Positions 40,691-50,563 of a DNA stretch of 64,000 bases are shown here, in pieces. Under the pieces are notes generated by a model. That model did no database searches and was not told where the DNA came from. It saw only the letters and a list, made by a program, of their open reading frames with translations. Each line of letters begins with the position of its first letter. Position 1 is the stretch's first letter. Both the position numbers and the translations under genes were made by a program. Source of the stretch: Melieria omissa (lineage: Eukaryota > Arthropoda > Insecta > Diptera > Ulidiidae); the NCBI GenBank assembly GCA_963971225.1, contig OZ020270.1, positions 64,670,932 through 64,734,931 of the forward strand, in the 5' to 3' direction.

Positions 40691-42584
40691 CACAATGGCC
40701 CGGTTTGCCATTTTTCGTTGCAAAAATCATAACTTCTGAGCCAATAAAGATATTTAAAAAATTTAAACTGCATCTGAAAGTGTAATATCTAAGCTTTAAA
40801 ATGGGGAAAAACAGGGTGCCACAGTAACAGGGGGCTTTAAAATTCGTTGCCAAAGTTAAGATTTAGTAAAACTTCATACTACAATGAAATTACTTATTTG
40901 TTTGCATAAAAAATTATTTTTTTGATATATTTTTTTTAATAAATTAATATAATTTATTAATTCATACGTAATTTTTTACAAAAAAAAATTTTTTGGAAAG
41001 TTAAATTTTTTCAAAATCGCTATCTACACTGGAAGGAATGTCTAATAATGAAATCATTTCTAAGCTATAAGTATCTGGAAGTTCTTTTTGTGATCTTACA
41101 GATCTCATAGATGAAATAACTGGATCAGAAGAGACTGCTAACATCTTGAAAAGGTCTTCATTTTGTCTAGCTCGTGATATTTTGCAAGCGTTCATACATC
41201 TATACCTTTTGTAGTCATTATTTTTGCATTCTTGAGCTTCTTCAGACAAATCCCCTTTTGGTAAGCACTGGTATACTATAAAATCCTTTCCATGTGCTTC
41301 AATTTTATGCACCGTAGGAGTAAGTTTTTTTTTTAAAAAACTCAATCGAGGCTGCAATCGAGACTGCTAAGATTTAGTAAAGAAATCGACTGCGCTTGAA
41401 CCAGATTTAAGTTAAATGGGCGGTGCCACGCCCCCTTGTTTAATACACGCACAATTCCCGCTGTCGAATGATATGAATAAATGGTAGGTCCGTACTTAGT
41501 TTCATTGCTGTGCGACTTATAATTCAGCAAAATATTAAGGTCACAAAAAATATGCCACGCCCCTTGTCCAACGCCCATCAAATCTTACCAGTAGAATGAC
41601 TCATCTATGGGACGACACAATACTAAATTTCAATCCTGTGCACCTTACAATTTCGAAGATATTCTATTATTCAGATTTGGCTTGTAAGAGTGGTGCCACG
41701 CCCTCTCGTCCAATACCCGCCCCATTCCATCTGTCGAAGGACACGACTAAATAGTAAGTTCCTAGTGAATTTAATTGATGTGTGACTTATAGTTCCAACG
41801 TTATCGTCTGACAATTTTCAGGATTCACAGCCAAAAATTACAGGGGTTTTCCGACTTTTCCAATAGATTTTCCGGAATTTTCTTTTCGCACGAACCTGAA
41901 CTGACTCAAGACGAATCCAATAAAGAAAATTTCATTGAAATCGGCCAGTCCGTTTGAGCGTCATTACATATATAGATATAGATAGATGCCAGCAACACTA
42001 AATGGGTTTTTGACCGTACTAAATGTGCGTGATTTTTCGTATACCTGCGTGTTTTTCGACCCGAGGTTGCTTCACTTTTATTGCTCTGGAAAGTAAAGCG
42101 GCAAAAAGCGGCAGCTGAGTTTTGGAAGTTAGGTAAATAATTGAATAGCAATTTCGCGGAGGTCATTTTTGGTCTTTTTTTTTTATTTTCGATCAAAGTT
42201 GAAAAAAAGGGCGAAATATAGACTTTTCGAGCAATCGGTAGATCGAACAACTTTTAAAACAAAATAAACATTTTTTATTTTTATTATATTAACAATTAAC
42301 GTTTATTTTAGAAAAAACCATTAAGTTACCGATCGGTCGCTTCATTTACATACAAATCAATCTTAAAGAGGAAAAAAAAACCAAAAAATACACATTTTTC
42401 TCGATGTGGAAAAATTGTCAACTTTGAGCGGCTCTATCTCCCAAACTACTAATCTGAATTTAATGAAAGTTACATATTCGTAATCCCTGGAAAATTCTCA
42501 ATAAGATGCGTGTATTCATTTTATCGAACGCTTTCATGAAATTTTTGATTTTTGCAACGTTTTACCGACCGTTGGGCCATAGTG
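40691..42584 (-). mobile_element. Transib transposon
   Basis: 1894 bp. Ends CACAATGGCCC and complement CACTATGGCCC fit the Transib start CACWATGG, and the 5-bp duplication CGTCG (40686-40690, 42585-42589) fits its CG-rich target. Each end has a conserved 11-bp block, 16 poorly conserved bases, then an identical TTGCAAAAATCA. A transposase fragment lies on the minus strand. About 41395-41990 holds diverged repeats (GTGGTGCCACGCCC twice) that look like a further insertion. Confidence 0.9.
41001..41357 (-). pseudogene. Transib transposase C-terminal fragment (RAG1-related family)
   Basis: About 118 residues with the family's terminal motif: GDLSEEAQECKNNDYKRYRC, then CKISRARQNEDLFKMLAVSS and DPVISSMRS. 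This region carries or adjoins the last catalytic Glu of the DDE site in Transib/RAG1 relatives. The first two acidic residues and the N-terminus are missing, so the element depends on others to move. Upstream of the fragment on the minus strand the sequence turns into non-coding repeats. Confidence 0.8.
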
Positions 42585-44479
42585 CGTCGGCCAAGGTGGA
42601 GGAATCGCCTGCTGGTGCTGCGTCATTGCAAAGTACGACTGCAGCGGCTGCGCAACTACAAGCAATGGACATGAGCCAGCTTATGGTTGCAATGAGAGGC
42701 ATGTTTGAGGAAACGTCTGCGAAAATCGAGAATGTCAAAGGCATGTTCGAGACTTCCAATCGTGAAATGTCGGCGCAAATTGCAGCAAAACTGGAAATTA
42801 CAAATCAAGAAATAGTGAAAATGGAATCGGCGAACCGAGAAGTAGAGGAGCGAATGGAAACCAAGCTTCAGGAAAATTCTGCGCGCTTGGAGCAGAAAGT
42901 GGAAGAAATCTCCAACAAGCTTGATGTGAAGGTGGAGCACCTGGGAGTGCAAGTGGAACACTTAGAAAGACGAGTTGACGACTTGGATGATTCTTTGAAC
43001 AAACGAGTTGACAGTCTGGAGGAGCGGCTCAGAGAGGTACAGCTGCGAGCAAGGGTGCAGTCGGCTGAGGAAAGTTTTGCCATAGAAGTGCCTACCTATG
43101 ACGGTACTACGTCGTTTGACACATTCAAACTACAATTCGAGATGGCTGCTTTGGAGAGTCAGTGGACCAATGTTAGGAAAGGTTGGAGACTGATACTGGC
43201 TCTAAGAGGTGCTGCGCCTGAGGTAATAAAAACAGTTCCGGAAGGTTTGAGAGGTGATAACGAGACCGTCATGAGGGCATTGGCAGCCAGATACATCGAC
43301 GAGCACAACAAAATGCTGTATTATTGCGAGCTGAGGAACCGCAGGCAAAGAGCAGACGAGGCGCTGCAGACGTATGCAGCAGACATTGAGCGGCTCGTAC
43401 AGTTGTGCTACCCGAAATTCGGCGCTGATTATCTCGAGAGGATGAAGATTGAGGCGTTTATTGAAGGTCTTCATGACCCGGAGACACGACGCAGTGCATT
43501 GATGATGGGCAAGCCGACATTCCGTGAGACGGTGACAAGCGCATTGACGTATGAGGCGGCCTGGAGGGGAAGTTTTCGACATTCATCGGCGGAGATGCAT
43601 GGAGTCCAATCTGGACGTGTCACGCAAAGCCAGACAGTGAGCTCGGAGGCACCAGCGGGGCTGCGGGCAGTATCATCTCGAGTCAGTTGCTGGCGATGTG
43701 GCAAGCAAGGCCACATATCACGAGACTGCCATCTGTCCGACTGTCCGAAAAGCGTTCCGGACAAAAGACGTCGCCAAGAAGGGATGACGCTCTGCCACAC
43801 CATTCGTGCGAGACCGAGCGCAGGCAAAGCGCAGAGATTACGGCCGGCCTGGCAGGAGATGGCTGATGAGAGCCCGATCACGAAGGCTTACTGGGCACAG
43901 TGGCAAAGTCTACGTCTGCAGGATGGCTGCCTATACCGCGAGTGGGAGAGCAGGGATGGCGGGACCAGAAAATCCCTAATAGTGGTCCGTAGAGGCCGAA
44001 TCGACGATGTCATCGAGGAAAACCATAACGACTCCAGTGGAGGGCACCTAGGCATCGCAAAAACTGTCGCCAAGATAAGAAGGCGGTTCTATTGTGTAGG
44101 ATGCCAGGAGTCTGTCGCTGAGTGGATCAGAGGCTGTAATCGGTGTTCGGCTGCGAAAGGGCCGAGGAGAAGATCGCGGAGCCGCACTCAACTAGTTGAA
44201 AGCAGGTTGACAGCGAGCTATGGTCTACGGGCTAACTCAGAGGGGTTCCGAAAAGGCAATCTGGTAATGCTTTACAACCCGCAGCGGAGGAAAGGTTTGT
44301 CTTCAAAACTTCAAACGTCATGGGAAGGACCGTACAAGGTCGTGACCAGGATTAATGACGTGGTGTACAGGGTTCAACGCTGCGGCAACAGAAACGCCAG
44401 GTTGAAAGTAGTCCATTTGGAGTGCCTGGCGTCTTACTCCGGCGGAGCCTCGGTACTTGTTCGGGACGAACAAGTCTAA
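42585..44479 (+). CDS. Gag-integrase fusion frame of gypsy copy C
   Basis: One open frame of about 630 codons continuing Gag after the Transib. It reads a shorter coiled coil, a capsid-like region (LESQWTNVRKGWRLILALRG; IEAFIEGLHDPETRRSALMM) and the CCHC knuckle CWRCGKQGHISRDC. At about 43795-43850 it passes in frame into pol text, with the pre-integrase and HHCC zinc region (ENHNDSSGGHLGI...CNRCSAAKG). It then jumps over the integrase core to the C-terminal GPY/F domain (SWEGPYKVVTRINDVVYRVQ) and the normal pol stop. Two large deletions both keep the frame. Before the Transib arrived this was one frame of about 687 codons. Confidence 0.85.
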
Positions 44480-44490
44480 GTGATAGGCAG

Positions 44491-44901
44491 TGAAACGAAA
44501 AGGCACTCTTTGCTGTGCATGAACGCTTTTGCAAGCATACTTTTAGGCATGTACTTTGAAGTACAGCAAAACTGTTATAAATTCGCTTGGTATAGTCCGA
44601 TATGGCAAGGATGGTTCTCGAAGAAATGGGCTGTGCGAGAATGGTACAGCGCTTTCCAATTAGAAGTTGCAAGAAACTTCGGCGCGATAAGAAAATTGGT
44701 ATAAAAGCAGCAGTGTGCAGCGCAATGGGTCGAGTTTGTGTTGAGCAAGCAAAGTGGTAACAAGTGTAGATACAAGCGAAGTGTAAATCTGTAAATAAAG
44801 TGAAGTTAGTTTTACTCCGTTTGCGCTGAATAATTGCAGTTGTTTTATTTTCAACACAATCAAAACGAACCTTGGAAGACGAGCTTGGAATTTTCGTAAC
44901 A
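44491..44901 (+). repeat. 3' LTR of gypsy copy C
   Basis: 411 bp, TGAAACGAAAAGGCACTC...TTTTCGTAACA. Many differences from the 5' LTR, so copy C is old. Confidence 0.93.
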
Positions 44902-44917
44902 ATATGTACATGTTATA

Positions 44918-45480
44918 CAGGGTAGGCCATTGAAAGTGGAAGCATCTGGTAACCCTATAACTGACAGAGCTGTCAGATCGACTAATGACATAGCGCGTTG
45001 GAAGCGTCATTCCAAGACAATTTATACCATGGAACAGTACACTCCAAAAGAACTCCAAAAACTATCGTTTTATTGCGGCCATTGTTCCCCGGCCGAATCA
45101 TATCGAAAAAAGGCGATTATGAGTGGCCACCGAGATCACCCGATTTGACGCCGCCAGACTTTTTTGTATGGGGCTACTTGAAGTCCAAGGTATACACCAA
45201 CAAGCCAAGGACACTAGCTCAACTCAGAGCCAACATACGCCGCGAAATAAGAGCCATATCGGCCGATACACTGGCAAAAGTGATGGAAAATGCCGAAAAA
45301 AGGGCACATTTTGCGGCCAAAGCTAATGGTGGCCATTTACGCGATATCATTTTCAAAAACTAAATAGAAAATTTCTGCTTGGACCAAAATAAATGAATAT
45401 CGAGATGAAAACAAAAAAAAACATTTCTTTTCCTCTTTTTTTTCAAAAATAAAAAATGCTTCCACTTTAAATGGCCACGA
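44918..45480 (+). mobile_element. mariner-type element, internally deleted
   Basis: Inverted ends TAGGCCATTGAAAGTGGAAGCA (about 44923) and TGCTTCCACTTTAAATGGCCA (about 45456-45477). Only the start and the end of a transposase remain between them. The exact TA borders are uncertain. Confidence 0.85.
45029..45363 (+). pseudogene. mariner-type transposase remnant (start joined to C-terminus)
   Basis: ATG 45029 gives MEQYTPKELQKLSFYCGH, then a deletion and frame change. The C-terminal part reads EWPPRSPDLTPPDFFVWGYL with the last catalytic Asp region, followed by LRANIRREIRAISADTLAKV and ends at TAA 45361-45363. It is related in type to the remnant at 56704-57050. Confidence 0.85.
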
Positions 45481-46304
45481 AGTTGATCACTTTATTTTCT
45501 TGCAATAAAGTAATTTTAGTTATTAGACACGCTTTCGTTTTTCAGAGCAAAAATTGTACTTTTGCAAAGAAACAATATCGTTTTTCCAAGGCAGGCAGCA
45601 TGAACAGTCATAATCAGACTTCAAACTTGTCAACTGTCATCAGGTTTCTTCACCTGGTTTGTTTTATCATGATCGCGGCGTACGTTGCTACCGTTTCGGG
45701 CACGACCCTTTTTCAAATAAATAATTTAAGCTAAGGGTTTTGAAAATGAAGCGATTTCCTAAAAGTGAGTGAAAGTAAAATAATGGCTCTTTTGAAGTAA
45801 AATATGAACGAAAAATAAATATCTCTAAGGATTTAGATTTGTAACACTGCACAATAGGTCAAATGACCACTTTTTCTGTGCGAAATTAATAACGGCTAAA
45901 ATATTGTATTATTTGAAGCCAAAATCATAGCAAAGGCAACAGTAGGTAAAATATTAACAAATTAAACAAAAAAATATTAGCTCTTTCACGCCCATTAAAT
46001 TGTTTGAGGTCAAAAATGAAAAAAAGAATTGAAAAAAATAAATGAGTATGCTTTTATATAGAGAGTTGGTGCCTGAATCTAACAAACTAAAAATTGTGCC
46101 TGGGAACCGCCCATAAAAGGCGTGGTTCAAGGTCAAAGTTCAAAGTTTTTATCAAAAAAACTCAGTTAATCTCCAACTGATTTACACGATATGGGTACCA
46201 AACGAAAGGTCTTTTTCATACCTTTCTTCTGATTTGCAATATTAGATACGTAAGATGTACTAATAAAAAGTTTTAAGCGAAAACATTTTTTTGTATAATA
46301 TGTA
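45481..46304. other. No gene seen; AT-rich spacer
   Basis: No recognisable frame, repeat or terminal structure. Contains CATAAAAGGCGTGG-like text near 46110, resembling the GTGCCACGCCC repeats in the Transib interior. Confidence 0.5.
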
Positions 46305-46621
46305 TGTTGGGGCCAACCCCAAGTGTTTACTACTTTTTCCTACTACTCTATGAATATGAATTAATTTAACTTAACAACACTGTATTTCAAACATGCCATG
46401 AGGTATGCTGCACATTTGTATCAAATAAAATGACACTTTGTCTTTAGCTGTTGAATCGACGAGTTCTCGTGTATTCGTTTGTCTGTCTTCGGCTGTAGAT
46501 TTCTTGCAGTGCCACTCAAAACACGCGCTCTAACAATAAAGCAGTCAGTGAAATTTAAGCTTAATTTAAACAACACCAGAAGCCTTTGACTGCCGGTCAA
46601 AGAAACCACTTTGATCGTACA
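46305..46621 (+). repeat. 5' LTR of a BEL element
   Basis: About 317 bp beginning TGTTGGGGCCAACCCC, itself a palindrome, and ending CGTACA. The primer site TGGCGCCCAACGTGGGGC at 46625-46642 matches the 3' end of a tRNA-Lys type. No matching 3' LTR was found in the window. Confidence 0.8.
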
Positions 46622-47188
46622 TTTTGGCGCCCAACGTGGGGCAAGTGTTTTGAAATTCGGAATTGTTTAAGAAATTTTACATTTGCGTACAACTGTGCTA
46701 TTTGACCTAAAATCACACGTTACGCAAGCATTCAAGTGGTCTACAGAATACATTAACCGGCTGCAATTGCATCGCATAAATCTTCCGCGTCGAATTTCGC
46801 GTGTCAGGTGTCTTAGTCGCCGCATGCAAATCGCCGAGTAACCTATACGCTGAACGGGACAATTCTCACGCCATATAACGGTATCGACTTACGCCGCACA
46901 TCGTCGCCACAGCGGTGCAACAGTTTGACAACTACTACTGTCTAACACTGCCGACACCAAGTCTTTGCCACTCAATCTTCGTTTCATTATCGCCGCTGCG
47001 CTGCTCATGCGCCGCAAGCATCAATAACTTCGTCGCTTATTCTTCACAACTTTCATCGTCCCGGCATTGATAGTGTGTTCCCAGCTTAATCATCGCTACA
47101 GCGCTGCCTCAACTAACAACAGTTTTACAGCCACTGCTGATTTTCTCCCTTGTTACACCTGACACTTCGTTTTCGCTATCGTCGCACA

Positions 47189-48310
47189 ATGGCGGAGGAA
47201 TTGAGGCAGCAGCGCTCCAATACAAAAAAAAACATTTCGCGAATCAAAACGATTGTAGAGGCAAACGGCCGAGGCGAAGGAAAGCCTCTAACTGCCACCG
47301 AGCTCAAATGCCGCTTGGGCATTTTGGAGTCATATTTCACACAAATACTGAGCTACCAAACAAGCCTCGAAAAAATTGACCCCAGTGATAACTGCCGAGG
47401 TGAGATTGAAGATTTATACGTAAGTGTCAAAACTGCCATTCATGATCAACTTGGAGAGGAAATGCACAACAATACTTTTAAGGAAAGTTCAGTTTCATTT
47501 ATGCCTTCGAGTTCTAGGTTGCCAGTCTTGAAATTGCCATCATTTGGAGGAAAATACTCGGAGTACAAGAATTTCATCACGTCGTTCAACCAAATAATTG
47601 ATAGAGAATTTAGTCTCTCAAACATCGAAAAATTCAATCACCTCCTCAACTGCTTGCATGGGCAAGCCCTTGAGACAGTTAAGGCATTTCAAGTGACTCA
47701 CGAAAACTACAGCAAGGCGCTTGAAAGACTCAGGGCACGGTATGACAATAGCACACTTATCTTCATGGAAACTATTGCATCACTGTTTGAGCTTCCCGCA
47801 ATCACAAAACAAAATTGCACACAATTGCGAAGTCTAATTGATAACGTTTCTGCTTTCTATAGCTCAGTATCATCGTTAGGCTCCAGCAAGGAGATTTGCG
47901 ACGCCATGCTTATCTACTTGGTTATGCAAAAGGTCGACGATGGTACTCGAAAGGGTTGGAAGGAAACATTGGACTTCAAGAAGTTGCCGACATGGAAGGA
48001 TTGTGCGAAAGTGATGGAGCGACGCTGCCAGTTTTTGGAGTCTATCGAAACATCCCAGTTCGGCAACAACAGCAAATCCGAGGGAAAGCGGTCTGATAAA
48101 CGCTCGTCACCACGTCAGAATTACTCATCTGTCTGCACAAAGCGCACTTGTGTGCTCTGCATGGGCGCTGATCATGCCATCAGCAGCTGTGAGCACTTCA
48201 ACGCCATAAGTCCTTCCGAACGTTTTGAAATTCTGAACAAACAGGGACTGTGCATAAACTGTCTCTCAAAAACTCACAAAGCGTCACAGTGCACGTCGCA
48301 CAGTGGCTGA
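47189..48310 (+). CDS. BEL Gag (DUF1759-like) with zinc knuckles
   Basis: 373 codons from ATG 47189 (context CACAATGG), the first good start after a 5' leader of about 550 nt. N-terminal helical region (LRQQRSNTKKNISRIKTIVE), then the DUF1759-type core (LPVLKLPSFGGKYSEYKNFI; NCLHGQALETVKAF; ALERLRARYDN). A basic Ser-rich linker precedes two Cys/His knuckles (CVLCMGADHAISSCEHF; GLCINCLSKTHKASQC). It ends TGA just after the second knuckle, where full BEL elements read on into protease. No pol follows, so the element is a 5' half. The frame itself is intact. Confidence 0.88.
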   Translation: MAEELRQQRSNTKKNISRIKTIVEANGRGEGKPLTATELKCRLGILESYFTQILSYQTSLEKIDPSDNCRGEIEDLYVSVKTAIHDQLGEEMHNNTFKESSVSFMPSSSRLPVLKLPSFGGKYSEYKNFITSFNQIIDREFSLSNIEKFNHLLNCLHGQALETVKAFQVTHENYSKALERLRARYDNSTLIFMETIASLFELPAITKQNCTQLRSLIDNVSAFYSSVSSLGSSKEICDAMLIYLVMQKVDDGTRKGWKETLDFKKLPTWKDCAKVMERRCQFLESIETSQFGNNSKSEGKRSDKRSSPRQNYSSVCTKRTCVLCMGADHAISSCEHFNAISPSERFEILNKQGLCINCLSKTHKASQCTSHSG

Positions 48311-49325
48311 TTCTGCCGACGTAGGTTGCAAAAGTCGATTTTGTCATGTTCGATTTGGGGGAAACTGTTATACTTGTCCGATAGATAAATGCTTGGACTT
48401 AAGAAATCCGAAAATCTATACTAAATTGGACAAATAGTTTTGCTTGTAGAGCCCGTCAAAGTTGAGAAATTTTTAGAGTGTGAAATAATATCAGCAATTT
48501 GAACTTTTTCGGCAAAGCTGAAGTTTTAAAATACGGAAAGGAGCAGATTAATTGAAACTTTTTGCACCAGCATCGTAAAAGAAGACATTTGTAGTAAATA
48601 ATTAAATATAGAAAAAAAAAGTTAGTTGTTGTTGTTGTCTTTTCATAGGCACGCACTTGAAGCACTGTTTTTATCACTCTTTTTGAACTTTCGATAGACT
48701 TTCAAAAAAAAGGCCATACTTGCCACGGTTCCGTCTTTGGGAAAATTGTTCAATGAAGAGATCCGGTGCCAGATTTTGCCCGACTGGATTTTACAGCGAT
48801 TTTTCTGTGGCCACCTCGCGCAATTTTGTGCTTTCGGGTGCGTGCGTTCGAACAAGTTCGTCAAGATTTTGATAGTGAATCAATTACACGGGATTATAAT
48901 CGTTGCCAGGGCATGCAAATTTGGGTTTTGGGTTCATTTAAGAAGTGATACAAGCTTGCAACTCCATATTAAGTCGACTTTTTTTTTCTGGCGTATATTG
49001 CTGTAAGCTCGAAGTAAAGAGTACTTTTGCTGGATGCGCAGTTCGCATGTACGAAAAACAAGTTGGCTTTCATTTCCGGCAATCAGCTATCATGTGTCAT
49101 TTGATGTAATGCTTTTGTTTTTAGCGAAATACTTACACTGTGCACATACATTTTTTTTTTTAATTTCAGCAAAACTCAGTCAGTCGCCATTAGTATTTTA
49201 GTTGAACCGCGCCAATGAAACAATTAGTTATTGAAAACAAAAAGCAGACTTATATCTATGTGCACTGTCTAAAACCCACTTATATGTCTGGGCTGTTCAA
49301 AAATCTCACAACGGGTAAAAACCTA
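48311..49325. other. No gene recognised
   Basis: Short frames exist (48643-48864 minus, 48737-49006 plus) but neither resembles anything I know, and they overlap. A (GTT)n stretch lies near 48622. Confidence 0.5.
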
Positions 49326-50058
49326 AGTGCGCGTACACACATGAAGCGGTGCTGTGCTGTGCGGCGCTGTGCTTTACCGAGCGTTGCTTTCAAACTGCCG
49401 TTATCAAATGCAAGTGTTCACACATGCTACTTTTTCAGCAGCGTCACGCAGCGCGACGCAGCGCTTGGTTTGAAACTTTCAAAATATTTGATTTCGTCGC
49501 CGCGTGACGCTGCTGCAGCAAGCATGGACTGTGAAAATATAATATCGGAAATTGTTATTCGGCATGCGTTGTGGGAGTTAATGATTTTAATTAATTAATT
49601 AATGATTTTTCTTATTTATTTTTATTTAACCCTTTCCTTCCCATGGTAGCCATATGGCTACAAAATTCAAATTTGGAATTTCGATGTATAATTTTCGATT
49701 TTTCCCCATTCTATGAATTGTATCGATTAAAAGAAACATTGTTCTGAGCTTTTTCACCAAAATATGTAGTTTGTTTTTATGGGAACATTGAAAATTGTTA
49801 ACATTTGTGCAACGGTTCCCGCTCGACAGGGCAGCAGAATTAAATGGCAAAAATGTAATATTGCTCTATGTTTAACAAAGGACACCACATAACTCTAAAA
49901 CTCTAACAAATAACTCTAAAAACTTGTAAATAAGGGACATTTTGTTTTCATATAAAATATGTTTTAATTTTGCTTCATAAAAGCCCAGTGTAGTCTAATG
50001 TAGTATGGCTACCTCCTCCTCGCACCTCCCACTGGAAAGTCGAAACCATTTTAAATAT

Positions 50059-50481
50059 TGTAACGATGAGACAGTCTGTCGCGGTGCAAAGCAACCCTGC
50101 CGCTACGTGCCGTGCTATAACCCAATCTGGCAACGACGGCCGCGATAATAACTTTTAGTCCAACCTGGCAACGATGGTCGCGGTCATCAGGGAAACTTCT
50201 AGTCCAATCTGGCAACGTGCGAGAACGATCTGCGCGACGGCCGGACAGAGTATAAAAGGTGGCCAGATGCGGTGCAGCGAGTCAGTCTGGTTTTGACAAG
50301 TGAAGTTGCCACACGAAGTGACTAAGCAAATACTTAGGTGTACGAACAGTAAAGTGTAAACTGTGAATAATAAAGTGACTGTTGGTTTATTTTATTGTCT
50401 GCGTTTAAGAAACTGTGTTTTATTTTCAAATTACACAATCCAGAGATACGCAACAGCCCACTAGACTTAGTATTCGTAACA
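50059..50481 (+). repeat. 5' LTR of gypsy copy D
   Basis: TGTAACGATGAG...CGTAACA. U3 has two degenerate units around CTTTTAGTCCAACCTGGCAA. R starts near the initiator; a poly(A) signal AATAAA is at 50369-50374. Confidence 0.97.
50251..50286 (+). promoter_or_regulatory. LTR core promoter of copy D
   Basis: TATAAAAGG at 50251-50259 and an arthropod-type initiator TCAGT at 50282-50286, about 31 nt apart. Transcription should start near 50283, giving an R region up to the poly(A) site. The same elements recur at 55741 in the 3' LTR. Confidence 0.8.
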
Positions 50482-50483
50482 TT

Positions 50484-50501
50484 TGGTGTCAGAAGGGGGA
50501 T
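50484..50501 (+). other. Primer-binding site (tRNA-Leu) of copy D
   Basis: TGGTGTCAGAAGGGGGAT, two bases after the LTR. Copies A and B read AAGTGGG here, which fits the tRNA-Leu 3' end (CCCACTTCTGACACCA) exactly. D has one mismatch. Confidence 0.8.
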
Positions 50502-50563
50502 TGTGGAAAATTGAAGATAAAAAAAAAGAAAAAACCAAATAATAAAATTATAAAAGCACGGAC

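Larger units (their letters stand above)
40030..44901 (+). mobile_element. Ty3/gypsy element, copy C (internally deleted, with Transib inside)
   Basis: LTRs 40030-40441 and 44491-44901 with ATAT on both sides (40026-40029, 44902-44905). The LTRs belong to another subfamily (TGAAACGAAAAGG) but the coding part is close to copies A, B, D and E. Protease, RT, RNase H and the integrase core are missing; Gag is joined in frame to integrase parts. Net length without the Transib is about 2.97 kb. Confidence 0.94.

Noticed and set aside
49215..49598. 127-codon frame at the left end of the outer nested element as a full gene
   Set aside because: Most of it translates the terminal inverted repeat; only the last 20 codons look protein-like.
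50484..50501. tRNA-Leu 3' end as part of a tRNA gene
   Set aside because: It is only 18 nt long, lies 2 nt after each LTR, and is in the antisense sense expected of a primer-binding site.
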